NCBI RefSeq assembly: GCF_002934605.1
Contig: NZ_PTJC01000008.1
Coordinates: forward strand, 101,060 to 165,059
Reading direction: 5' to 3'
Length of the DNA: 64,000 nt
DNA from: Neolewinella xylanilytica
GTDB lineage: Bacteria; Bacteroidota; Bacteroidia; Chitinophagales; Saprospiraceae
Positions 43,090 to 51,532 of the stretch are shown here, piece by piece. A program made the translations under genes and the position numbers. Each line of letters opens with the position of its first letter. The first letter of the stretch is position 1. The notes under the pieces are model-generated. The model saw only the letters and a list, made by a program, of their open reading frames with translations. It ran no database searches and was not told the origin of the DNA.

Positions 43090-43110
43090 TTATTGTAAAG
43101 GGAACAATAA
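43090..43110. promoter_or_regulatory. 21-bp inverted repeat TTATTGT-N7-ACAATAA
   Basis: Perfect 7-bp arms (43090-43096 and 43104-43110). It lies between the HAD-phosphatase stop (43117) and about 40 bp upstream of the T9SS-gene -7 box. It could be an operator for the receptor locus or a weak AT-rich terminator of the HAD gene; the lack of G-C pairs argues against the latter. Confidence 0.35.
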
Positions 43111-43116
43111 GCTTCC

Positions 43117-43755
43117 TTACCCCGCTTCGAGTAGTTCCAGGGCCCGTTTCAGGGCTTTGGCGTTATCGGTCACCATTTCGTCGGCGTTCGTCACCTTGTC
43201 CGTTAAGCCAATTAAATAACAGCCCGCCGCTTTGGCCGCTACCCCACCGGGGCCGCTGTCTTCTATGGCAATACACTCAGAGGCCGGAAGGCCTAATTTC
43301 TCCGCCGCCAGTAAGTAGATGTCCGGCTCCGGTTTCATGTGCTCGACGTCGGTGGCCGTGACGCTAATGGATGTGAAGCGGTCCAGCCGGGTGGAAGCTA
43401 TCATGAGGTCGGCATCCGAACGGCCGCTGTTGGTCGCGATAGCCAGTGGGAAGCGGGCGGCGATCTTCTCGAGCAACTCGGGTACTCCCGCGAAAACGGA
43501 TCCTTCCCTGCGCACTGCCGCCTGAAAGCGGGCCTGCTTTTCATCAATCAGTTCCGCCACGGTCATTTCCCAGTCGTGTTCCTCAATCACGGAAGCGGCC
43601 ACTACGGTATCGCTAGTCCCGATCCACTGTTCGAACCAGTGGGTGTCATATTGGACACCATAATCTTCCGAAAGCAGGGTGAGCCAGGCGGTACAGTGCA
43701 GGGGTTCCGAATCCGCCAGCGTACCGTCGAGGTCACACAAAAGTCCTTTTAACAT
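43117..43755 (-). CDS. HAD-superfamily phosphatase (beta-phosphoglucomutase-like)
   Basis: A 212-residue subfamily IA HAD enzyme. Motif I is CDLDGTLADSEP, with the nucleophile and acid/base Asp. Motif II is the Thr/Ser in AIATNSGRS, motif III the Lys in HMKPEPDIY, motif IV EDSGPGGVAAKAAG. It resembles beta-PGM and GPH-like phosphatases acting on small sugar phosphates. No substrate partner adjoins it. Confidence 0.88.
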   Translation of the reverse strand: MLKGLLCDLDGTLADSEPLHCTAWLTLLSEDYGVQYDTHWFEQWIGTSDTVVAASVIEEHDWEMTVAELIDEKQARFQAAVRREGSVFAGVPELLEKIAARFPLAIATNSGRSDADLMIASTRLDRFTSISVTATDVEHMKPEPDIYLLAAEKLGLPASECIAIEDSGPGGVAAKAAGCYLIGLTDKVTNADEMVTDNAKALKRALELLEAG

Positions 43756-43876
43756 AAGTCAGTATTAATGCCTGCGGGAATCGCCGGTCCACCCCTAACG
43801 GTTCAATCCGCGGGAAGTCGATGACCCCGGTGGAATAGTCACGGAAAAATGACGGGAGAAGCGATGAAAAGCCGGA

Positions 43877-44086
43877 TTAGCGGAGAATGACCCGTTTAAC
43901 GACGGTAACGGCCCGGTCGATAGCGGTGTGGGCGTCGATGATTTGCTCACTCACTTGCCGCATCTCCTGTAGTTTTCCTTCTTCGTGTAGTTTGATGGTC
44001 CGTCCCGCCAAAAAGCCGGAACAGGCCGCGCTCACAATGAAGAGCAGTAAAACAACAGTTAGTAAGGTGAACTTGGGACGAGTCAT
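43877..44086 (-). CDS. Small membrane-anchored hypothetical protein
   Basis: A 69-residue protein with one hydrophobic segment (residues ~7-28, containing AACSG) and a helical, charged tail (HEEGKLQEMRQVSEQIIDAH) ending VKRVILR. The AAC at the segment end could be a lipobox, or this is a plain signal anchor. No family was recognised. The start at 44086 is chosen because residues upstream in the same frame are polar and out of character. Confidence 0.5.
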   Translation of the reverse strand: MTRPKFTLLTVVLLLFIVSAACSGFLAGRTIKLHEEGKLQEMRQVSEQIIDAHTAIDRAVTVVKRVILR

Positions 44087-44276
44087 TAGACCACTAATAT
44101 AGGCATTTCGACGCACCCGTGCTACGGTCTGACCGGTAATCACCCTTTTTTTCGACGAAACGATCCGCTCCGTCGACGACGAAAGACGTTTAGGGTCCCT
44201 TATCAACCATTGCTGCGGATTTACCCGCTGCTGCCACCGGATAGAAGCAGCTTACCCCACTGGCTGGTTTTGATTA

Positions 44277-45335
44277 TTAGAAGTCTTTCATCACGTTCAC
44301 CAGCGTCTCCACGCCTTCGTAGGGCATGGAGTTATAGATGCTGGCCCGGAAGCCACCGACGCTGCGGTGTCCCTTAACGCCGTCGCATCCGGCTTCGGTA
44401 GCCTCCTTCTGAAAGCGCTCGGTATCCGCTTCGTCGGTACATACGAAGGTGACGTTCATCAGGCTGCGGCTTTCTTTGTCCGATACGGTGCCTTTGAATT
44501 TCGGATTCCGGTCGATCTCGTCGTAAAGCAACTTCGCTTTTTTCTCGTTGTGCTTCTCCATGGCCTCGAGTCCACCCTGTTCCTTGATCCAACGCAGCGT
44601 CAGCATCATCACGTAGATGGGGTAAACGGGCGGGGTATTGTAGGTGCTGGCCCCCTTGATGTGGACGCGGTAGTCCAGCATCGAAGGCAGAGCCCGTTCG
44701 ACGGTACCGAGCAGGTCCTTTTTCACGATCACCAGGGTTACGCCGGCGGGGCCGAGGTTTTTCTGAGCGCCGGCGTAGATAATGCCAAATTTTTCCAGCG
44801 GGATCCGGCGCGAAAAAATGTCCGATGACATGTCCGCTACCAGGGGCGTGGAGGTCTCCGGCCACTCGTGAATCTGAGTACCGAAGATGGTGTTGTTACT
44901 GGTAACGTGCAGGTACTTCAGTCCCTCGGGGATCGTATACGACCGGGGAATGTGGTCGTAGTTGCTCTCCTTGCTGCTGGCGAGTACGTTGACTTTACCA
45001 AAGAGTTTGGTTTCCTTGATCGCCTTGGCCGACCAGGCCCCGGTGTCGAGAAACCCGGCGGTCTCTTCTGGGTTCAGCAGGTTCATGGCCGTGTAGAAAA
45101 ATTGGGTGCTGGCTCCACCGCTGAGAAAAAGGACGGCGTACTCCTCCCCTACCCCCATGAGCTCCCGGACCAGACTCTCCGTTTCGAGGAGTACCTGAGA
45201 GAAAGCCTTCGACCGGTGGCTGATTTCCAGGATGGAAAGGCCGCTGTTGTTCAGATCCCGTACGGCATCGGCGGCCTCTTCGAGAACGCTGGCGGGAAGA
45301 ATGGCCGGTCCGGCACTAAAATTAATCTTTTTCAT
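44277..45335 (-). CDS. serC: Phosphoserine aminotransferase
   Basis: A 352-residue class V PLP enzyme. It begins KKINFSAGPAILP. Key stretches are ISHRSKAF, FLSGGASTQF, ADMSSDIFSRRI and the PLP-lysine region YAGAQKNLGPAG, ending with KGHRSVGGFRASIYN. It makes phosphoserine from 3-phosphohydroxypyruvate. serA and serB are not adjacent. The start at 45335 begins the family homology; a -7-like TATTTTCG lies about 22 bp upstream. A partial GC hairpin (GCTGCT/AGCAGC) follows the stop at 44225-44250. Confidence 0.97.
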   Translation of the reverse strand: MKKINFSAGPAILPASVLEEAADAVRDLNNSGLSILEISHRSKAFSQVLLETESLVRELMGVGEEYAVLFLSGGASTQFFYTAMNLLNPEETAGFLDTGAWSAKAIKETKLFGKVNVLASSKESNYDHIPRSYTIPEGLKYLHVTSNNTIFGTQIHEWPETSTPLVADMSSDIFSRRIPLEKFGIIYAGAQKNLGPAGVTLVIVKKDLLGTVERALPSMLDYRVHIKGASTYNTPPVYPIYVMMLTLRWIKEQGGLEAMEKHNEKKAKLLYDEIDRNPKFKGTVSDKESRSLMNVTFVCTDEADTERFQKEATEAGCDGVKGHRSVGGFRASIYNSMPYEGVETLVNVMKDF

Positions 45336-45549
45336 GGATGCGGTTTTGCGGGGGCGAAAATATGTTCCTTTAGCACGGAATTCATAGAATTGTTCGGGTG
45401 TTTTACGGTTTAACCGGCCGCTCCATTTCCCGGTGAAGGGGTGGGCGCCGCGCGCGGGAGCAACGAAACTTCCATTACTCGCCCGATCGGTACCCGTCAA
45501 CATCCGGCGCCTTTGCATCCTTATAGAGACTATAAACCTTGCCTTCCAC

Positions 45550-47019
45550 ATGGACCGAATTTTTACGCCATTGATCGCCTGCTTCGCCCTAGCCTTCTTT
45601 CTAGTCGGCTGCTCTCCGAAGACCGCAGGCCCCGCCGTTAGCGAAACCCCGCAAACCACCACCAAGCAGCCTTCCACCGCCGATCGGTCCGCCACTGCCG
45701 ACGAAACGCTTAGCGACTGCCCGAAATTCAGCGACGCCCCCAACCCGGATGCCGCGGAAACGAATTACGTCATCTACCGCAACGCGCTTAAAGCGAGGGA
45801 AATGGAGCGGGCCATGGAAACCTGGCGCAAGGTATACGCCGTCAGCCCCGCTGCGGATGGTCGCCGCCCCACGGTGTACACCGACGGCGTGGAATTCTAT
45901 AACTACCTCATCCAGGAGAACCCCGATCAGCGGGAAGTATACGGTGATTCCATCCTCATGCTGTACGAGCAGGCCCGGCAATGCTACCCATCGGACGGCT
46001 ATATGGCTGCCATTCAGGGTTTCGATAGCTACTACACCTACGCCGGCAGTGCTACCGATGAGGAGATTTACTCCCTCTTCCGGGAAAGCATCGAAATGGA
46101 CGGCCCCGAGAAACTCCAGTACTTTGTCATCAACCCCATGTCTCGCTTGGTTGTCGATCAGCACGAGAGCGACAACATCGACGACGCCGAAGCCAAAGAG
46201 GTGGTAACCGCCCTGAAAGCACGACTGGCGAAAGGTCTGGAGGAGTGCCAGGGCGCCGATTGTGATGCCTGGAACGCCATCGAGGCGTATGCCCCCAGCA
46301 GCCTCCAGTACTTCGAAACCGTAAAGGGGTTTTACGATTGCCAGTACTATATCGATGAATACTATCCCGACTTCGAGGCCAATCCCGAGGAGTGTGACGC
46401 CATCACGACCGCCTACGGCCGGATGCGGTGGGCCGACTGTGCCGAGGACCTGCCGGAATACCAGAAAGTAAAGGCCGCCTACGAAGCTAACTGCCAGGTA
46501 GTCGCCACCACCTCCGGAGGGGGAAGCACGATCCGTCAAGCCTATGAGGCCCTGCGGAATAACAATTCCTCGGAGGCCGTGCGCCTCTTCGAGCAGGCTG
46601 CTCAGGAAACCGAAGACAACGAACGGAAGAGCCTCGCCCTACTTACCGCCGCCAAGATCTACTACCGGGACTTGCGCAATTTTAGCCAGTCCCGCGCCTA
46701 CGCCCGCCGGGCCGCCGATGCCGACCCCAGCAATGGCGAACCCTATATGCTGATCGGAACCCTGTACGCGAGTAGTGGCCCCCTCTGCGGTCCGGGTACC
46801 GGATTCGACAGCCAGGTGGTCGTCTGGCCGGCAATCGATATGTGGCAGCGCGCCAAATCGGTCGACCCTTCGGTAGCCGCAAAGGCCAATCAATTGATCG
46901 GGCGCTACACCCAGTATATGCCCTCCCGCGCCGACGTTTTTCAACGCGGAATTGAAATCGGCTCCACGTATCAGGTGGGTTGCTGGATCCAGGAATCCAC
47001 GCGGGTTCGGACGCCCTGA
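45550..47019 (+). CDS. Tetratricopeptide-type lipoprotein
   Basis: A 489-residue lipoprotein. The signal peptide ends in FLVGC, with lipidation at that Cys, then a Thr/Pro-rich linker. The rest is helical with repeats resembling TPRs (for example ALLTAAKIYYRDLRNFSQSRAYARRAADADP). Several Cys residues (QCYPSD, CQGADCDAW, CAEDLP) may form disulfides in the periplasm. Such lipoproteins act as scaffolds; no partner can be named. A possible promoter is TTTG (about 45504) followed 19 bp later by AACCTTGC. The M23 peptidase gene follows after 105 bp. Confidence 0.8.
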   Translation: MDRIFTPLIACFALAFFLVGCSPKTAGPAVSETPQTTTKQPSTADRSATADETLSDCPKFSDAPNPDAAETNYVIYRNALKAREMERAMETWRKVYAVSPAADGRRPTVYTDGVEFYNYLIQENPDQREVYGDSILMLYEQARQCYPSDGYMAAIQGFDSYYTYAGSATDEEIYSLFRESIEMDGPEKLQYFVINPMSRLVVDQHESDNIDDAEAKEVVTALKARLAKGLEECQGADCDAWNAIEAYAPSSLQYFETVKGFYDCQYYIDEYYPDFEANPEECDAITTAYGRMRWADCAEDLPEYQKVKAAYEANCQVVATTSGGGSTIRQAYEALRNNNSSEAVRLFEQAAQETEDNERKSLALLTAAKIYYRDLRNFSQSRAYARRAADADPSNGEPYMLIGTLYASSGPLCGPGTGFDSQVVVWPAIDMWQRAKSVDPSVAAKANQLIGRYTQYMPSRADVFQRGIEIGSTYQVGCWIQESTRVRTP

Positions 47020-47075
47020 TTTATTTCGTCAAGCAATCGGGAAAAGCTACAATATTCCGGTCTGCAGAATCTTTC

Positions 47076-47083
47076 TATATTTG
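47076..47083 (+). promoter_or_regulatory. Putative -7 element (TATATTTG) for the M23 peptidase gene
   Basis: Exact TAnnTTTG match 41 bp upstream of the GTG start. No clear -33 partner. Confidence 0.5.
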
Positions 47084-47124
47084 TCGCAAGTCGATTGACG
47101 ACTCGGAAAGAAACATATACGTAA

Positions 47125-48438
47125 GTGAAGAAAGGGCTACAAGTTCCAAAAGGACAGCTACTCTCGGTAGTGATTGCATTGGTAGTAAGTATCGCGTTGG
47201 GAAGCACCATTATCGGTGGTCTCGTCGCCGCCAGTCCCCCGCCTCCGAAAACCAGTAAGCAACCGCTGCTCAAACCCTTCCCCATCATCGAGCCTACGGT
47301 GCGCTACGGCGTTGCCCTGGATACCTTCTCGGTGGATATGGATACCATCCAGTACGGACAGACCCTTAGCGATATCCTACTCGCTACGGGGATGCAGCCC
47401 GTGAGCGCACTCGCCGCATCCAACAAGTTCAACGAGATGCTCGACGTGCGGAATCTTCGCGCCGGGCTCACTTACCAGTTGCTCGACGACCCGGATACCG
47501 AGGGCCCCGACTACCTGATTTACTCCCCTAGCGTATACCGTTACCTTAAACTGGACTTACAGGGGGCGGGACAGGACGAATACGTCGACCTACCCATCCG
47601 TATCGAAGAAGGACTGGCCGCGGGAAAGATCGAAAGCTCCCTCTGGAACGCGATGGTCGACTCCGGCCACAGCTTCGCCCTGACCGATAAGATGGAGGAC
47701 GCCCTGCAATGGTCGGTCGACTTTTACCACGTGCAAAAGGGAGATGCCTTCCAACTGGTCTACGAGCAGGAATACGTGGCGGGCACCGAGGCCGGATTCG
47801 GTCGCGTCAAGGCCGCCCGCTACAGCACTGGCGGTAAGGATATTTACGCTTTCTACTTCGTAAGCCAGGACAGCAGCCAGCAGGGCTACTTCGGACTGGA
47901 CGGACAGCCCATGAAATCCCTGTTCCTCAAGGCCCCCGTCCGCTACAGCCGCATCAGCAGCCGTTACAATCTCACACGGTTTCACCCCGTCCAGCGCCGG
48001 GTGAAGCCCCACCTCGGCACCGATTACGCCGCGCCCTACGGAACCCCGATCGTGGCAGTGGCCGATGGAACTATCAGCAAGTCGGGCCGTACCGGCGGCA
48101 ACGGTATCTACGTCAAAATTCGCCACGACAAACGGTACGCCACCCAATACCTCCACATGCAGAAACGGGCTCCCGGCATGGTCGTTGGTAAGCGCGTCAG
48201 CCAGGGTGATGTAATTGGGTACGTCGGTTCCACCGGGTTGGCTACCGGACCACATGTCTGTTTCCGCTTCTGGGACAATGGCCGTCAGGTGGATCACACC
48301 CGCATGGACTTCCAGGATGCCGAGCCGATGCCGGATGAATACCTGCCGGAATTTTTCGAGCTGCGGGATACCTACCTCGCTCAGCTCAACAGCGTCGGCG
48401 AACCAGTAGAGGCGCCGGTACCGCCCGTCTCAAAGTAG
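47125..48438 (+). CDS. M23-family murein endopeptidase (LytM-like)
   Basis: A 437-residue protein starting at GTG, with an N-terminal membrane anchor (residues ~12-35) and a C-terminal M23 domain. The first zinc motif is HLGTDYAAPYGTPIVA (HxxxD). The second normally reads HLHFEV but here is GPHVCFRFW, with Cys in place of the second His. The domain also shows GNGIYVKIRHDKRYATQYLHM. It would cleave peptide cross-links in murein. The substitution may be a lineage variant, since Cys can bind zinc, or mark a regulatory, inactive relative. Its 3' end overlaps the convergent ATPase gene by 9 bp. Confidence 0.85.
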   Translation: MKKGLQVPKGQLLSVVIALVVSIALGSTIIGGLVAASPPPPKTSKQPLLKPFPIIEPTVRYGVALDTFSVDMDTIQYGQTLSDILLATGMQPVSALAASNKFNEMLDVRNLRAGLTYQLLDDPDTEGPDYLIYSPSVYRYLKLDLQGAGQDEYVDLPIRIEEGLAAGKIESSLWNAMVDSGHSFALTDKMEDALQWSVDFYHVQKGDAFQLVYEQEYVAGTEAGFGRVKAARYSTGGKDIYAFYFVSQDSSQQGYFGLDGQPMKSLFLKAPVRYSRISSRYNLTRFHPVQRRVKPHLGTDYAAPYGTPIVAVADGTISKSGRTGGNGIYVKIRHDKRYATQYLHMQKRAPGMVVGKRVSQGDVIGYVGSTGLATGPHVCFRFWDNGRQVDHTRMDFQDAEPMPDEYLPEFFELRDTYLAQLNSVGEPVEAPVPPVSK

Positions 48439-49521
48439 CAGATCCAGGTCGATGTGTTCCTCGATCAACTCCACCGCCCGCCGGATTTTCCAGGGTGTTT
48501 TCAAGTTGATCTTCACCTCCATTTGACTGATCCGTACCGCGGCCCCGTAGGTGTCCAGTGAGCAGGCCACTACCGGAATATTATGCGCGGTCAGAAACTC
48601 GCTGTGTGGAAGGTCGGCTTCTTCGTCCGATAATCCGGTCACTACCACTCCGGAGATCGTCGTGCCCGGGAGCGAACGGTCTTGTAGGATGCTTTGTAGG
48701 GCAGACAGGGCTTCGTTGAGTCGGCGATGACTTACGATAACCAGCAGGTTTTTCAGATTTTCCACTTCTTCCTGGGCGAGTAAGCTTCCGCTGGCGATGT
48801 TTTCCACCTGGTTGTCGAGTCCTTCCCGGTTAAGCAGGGTGCGCCCCTTTATACTGTGCCGAACGGATGCCATGATCGGGTTGGCGAGCACCTTTTCGAA
48901 AGGCAAAACGCCGAGCAGTGGGATCCCCTTTTTTTCCAGGTACATGCCGACGTACTTCCGCACCTTTTCCAGCTTGGCCGGCCGCGTCTTGTTGACAATG
49001 ACGCCCCGCACGGGTACGCGGCGCTCTCTGAACATCGCGAGGTTCATATTCAGCCGGTCGATGGTGCTGCCGATCCCCCCTTCCACGATCATCACTACCG
49101 GCGCGTTCAGTAACTGAGCGACCTGGGCATTGCTGACGTCACACACACTTCCCACCCCCGGGTGGCCGGTGCCTTCGTAAATCACGAATTCGTTCCGCGC
49201 CTGCAGCTTTCGACTGGCCTTGGTGATGGCGGTCCGGAAATCGAAATCGGCAGGATGATCCAGGTACCTGGCGGTTACCCCTCTACCGATTATGACGGGA
49301 CTGTGCAATTCCGCCTTAAGATCAAATTCCATTCCGCGGGCGAATAGCAAGGCATCCTTGTCTACCTGGAGTCCTCCCATCTCTACCCACTCCTGCCCTA
49401 CCGGCTTACAGTAGCTTACCCGCTTTCCGCGCTGCTGGATGGCCGCCATAAGCCCGAGGGTGCAGGTGGTCTTGCCGACGTGTTGGGAAGTGGCGGCTAT
49501 ATAAAGGCGATCGATACTCAC
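48430..49521 (-). CDS. P-loop protein with BioD-like domain and DRTGG domain (Pta N-terminal-like)
   Basis: A 363-residue protein. The N-terminal ~210 residues carry a dethiobiotin-synthetase/CobB-type P-loop, ATSQHVGKTTCTLGL, with YEGTGHPGVGSVCD and the NKTRP base motif. The C-terminal part matches the DRTGG fold seen in phosphotransacetylase N-domains (NLLVIVSHRRLNEA through GVVVTGLSD). This is the regulatory N-terminal half of long Pta proteins without the catalytic half, a known stand-alone architecture. Its function is unproven. It overlaps the convergent M23 gene. Confidence 0.8.
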   Translation of the reverse strand: MSIDRLYIAATSQHVGKTTCTLGLMAAIQQRGKRVSYCKPVGQEWVEMGGLQVDKDALLFARGMEFDLKAELHSPVIIGRGVTARYLDHPADFDFRTAITKASRKLQARNEFVIYEGTGHPGVGSVCDVSNAQVAQLLNAPVVMIVEGGIGSTIDRLNMNLAMFRERRVPVRGVIVNKTRPAKLEKVRKYVGMYLEKKGIPLLGVLPFEKVLANPIMASVRHSIKGRTLLNREGLDNQVENIASGSLLAQEEVENLKNLLVIVSHRRLNEALSALQSILQDRSLPGTTISGVVVTGLSDEEADLPHSEFLTAHNIPVVACSLDTYGAAVRISQMEVKINLKTPWKIRRAVELIEEHIDLDLLL

Positions 49522-49576
49522 GGCGCTGGTTTAGGGTTAAGTCGCGAAGTTACGCTGCCCCACGCCGGGTTACCTG

Positions 49577-51469
49577 CTATTCCAGGTAAACCGAACCACT
49601 ACCCGAATACCTTACCCGATAGCCGAATTCCGTTTGCCACTCCGAACCCGAAGACAAAACGGTTCTCCACTCAACCTGACCGGTTTGGGGATCGTAGTTT
49701 GCTCCCGCCGGTAGTTCCGTCTCCACGTCAATAGTTCCCTCGGCGGAGACGGGCACCTGATCGATAATCGTGAGATCGACGGGCATCCTCTTAGTGTTGC
49801 GGACGGCGACCTCCCAACCGCGCCAAACAACCCGCTTTCCACCGAGTAAGCCTACCTCGCGACTGTAGCGCTCGGCCGCCGTACGATGAATCACGACTGC
49901 GGGGTCGGGTCCCAGGGAAAACACCAGGCTGTCGGCGGTTTGGGTCGCGTCCAGTTGGGAGGTGCCCAGGTAGGTACCCGCTACGAAGAGCTGCACTTCA
50001 CCGGACAACAAGTCATATTGCTCCCAGTCTCGCACGATGGCAGACAGGAAAACCCGCTCGTCTACCTTGGGGACCGCGAAATGGCGGTAAGTAGCGGGTA
50101 CGTCGAAGTCCTGTATACTGACCAAACGGGCGGCTTCACCGGACACGATCGTATACGGAAGGTCGATTTGAAACTGAAGATTCGTGGCTTGCCGCTCGAC
50201 GGTGATGGGCAGTTGGGGGGGTACGGGCTTATCAGGAAGGTTACTAGTGCCCGATGCAGGTTCGGATAGACCGTTACGGCGGCCGCCGTAACCGGCTACG
50301 ACTACCTCCTCCAGCGAATTTTGCGCCTCGTCCAAGGTGATGGTGAGATACGAATCGGTGACGGGTACCATACGATCCGTATATCCGAGATAGGTGACCC
50401 GAAGCAAATCCGCGCCGGAAGGCAACTGCAAGGTGAAACGGCCATCGATATCGGTAACCGTTCCCAAGTCAGTTCCCGCAACGATCACGGTAGCTCCAAC
50501 TAACGCGCTTCCGTAGCGATCGCTTACAACACCGTGAATCCGTCGGGCCTGGGTGACCGTAAAGCCGGGATCCGGAGCGTGGTAAACCGGTGGATGTAGA
50601 TTTGTCGCCAACCGCCAGGTCTTCAGTTCGGGGATTTGCGCTGTTCGCCCCGGGTCGCTGGTCGATAGCCTCAGGCGGACTTCCCGCCAGTCTTCTCCCG
50701 TTCGCTGATGCACCCGGGCGCGGTAGCCTAGTTGGAGGGTTCGATCGAGCTCGGTGAGGCGTAAATCGTAGGCCGGTTCCCACCCCGCCTCGGCTACGAG
50801 GTAGGTGAAGCGGATGCTATCCGTTATTCCCGACCGCGCATCGACCTCCACGACGATCTCGCTGGTTGCCGACGGGACAGAATCAAGGGTTAGTTCGGAC
50901 AAGCGTTGGGCGAGTAATTTCTGGCGGTCAGCCACCAGCCGCAGACTATCCATCAGTTCCAGCCGCTCCATCCGAATGGTGGTAATTCGTTCCCGGTGGT
51001 AGCGAACGCCGGCCTCCAGTTCCGCCGCCCCCACGCCCGTGTTATCACCGCTCAGCTTGCGGTTAGCCTGCAGAATGGCCTCTTCCTCTTCTCCGATACC
51101 AATTCGGGTACGCAGCGCTCGCTCGCGGGAAGCCAACGTCTCCCGCTCCGCGGTCAAGGGTAGGGCTTCGTGTGCGAGAGCGGGTGCATCGGCGAAGTGC
51201 AAGCGATGGCGTACGCCGAGGATTAACAACGATTCGTTCGCCACGGCCACCTGGATGCTTTTTTCCACCAGGGATTCCGTAATGCCGGTGAGTACGATGG
51301 TCTGACGGCCGGGTGCCAGGTTCAGGGGGGCGGACCGACTGACCTGGGCTCCCTCGCGGTAGACGGTAACCTCGTCAATGGTGGATGCCAGTCGCACGTC
51401 CGCCTGGCCGAGGACTGAAAAAGAAAGGGCGAAAAAGGAGCAAAGTAAAAGTGAAAGTGTAGGGTGCAT
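49577..51469 (-). CDS. DUF4139 (mucoidy-inhibitor MuiA-like) protein with inserted SusC-type carboxypeptidase domain
   Basis: A 630-residue secreted protein with a signal peptide ending LGQA. Residues ~25-130 match DUF4140, and the remainder matches DUF4139 with AGWEPAYDLRL and WEVAVRNTKRMPVDLTIIDQVP. Inserted around residues 305-395 is a carboxypeptidase-D-like domain (GVVSDRYGSALVGATVIVAG, VTYLGYTDR) ending SLEEVVVAGYGG, the same closing phrase found at the plug junction of SusC proteins. The protein lacks plug and barrel. It is probably periplasmic or surface-exposed; the role is unknown. Confidence 0.85.
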   Translation of the reverse strand: MHPTLSLLLCSFFALSFSVLGQADVRLASTIDEVTVYREGAQVSRSAPLNLAPGRQTIVLTGITESLVEKSIQVAVANESLLILGVRHRLHFADAPALAHEALPLTAERETLASRERALRTRIGIGEEEEAILQANRKLSGDNTGVGAAELEAGVRYHRERITTIRMERLELMDSLRLVADRQKLLAQRLSELTLDSVPSATSEIVVEVDARSGITDSIRFTYLVAEAGWEPAYDLRLTELDRTLQLGYRARVHQRTGEDWREVRLRLSTSDPGRTAQIPELKTWRLATNLHPPVYHAPDPGFTVTQARRIHGVVSDRYGSALVGATVIVAGTDLGTVTDIDGRFTLQLPSGADLLRVTYLGYTDRMVPVTDSYLTITLDEAQNSLEEVVVAGYGGRRNGLSEPASGTSNLPDKPVPPQLPITVERQATNLQFQIDLPYTIVSGEAARLVSIQDFDVPATYRHFAVPKVDERVFLSAIVRDWEQYDLLSGEVQLFVAGTYLGTSQLDATQTADSLVFSLGPDPAVVIHRTAAERYSREVGLLGGKRVVWRGWEVAVRNTKRMPVDLTIIDQVPVSAEGTIDVETELPAGANYDPQTGQVEWRTVLSSGSEWQTEFGYRVRYSGSGSVYLE

Positions 51470-51532
51470 GCCGGGGTCGTTTCTTCCTGGATGCAGCTCC
51501 GGTTTTGATTACACAACTACTTCCAAAGTATC

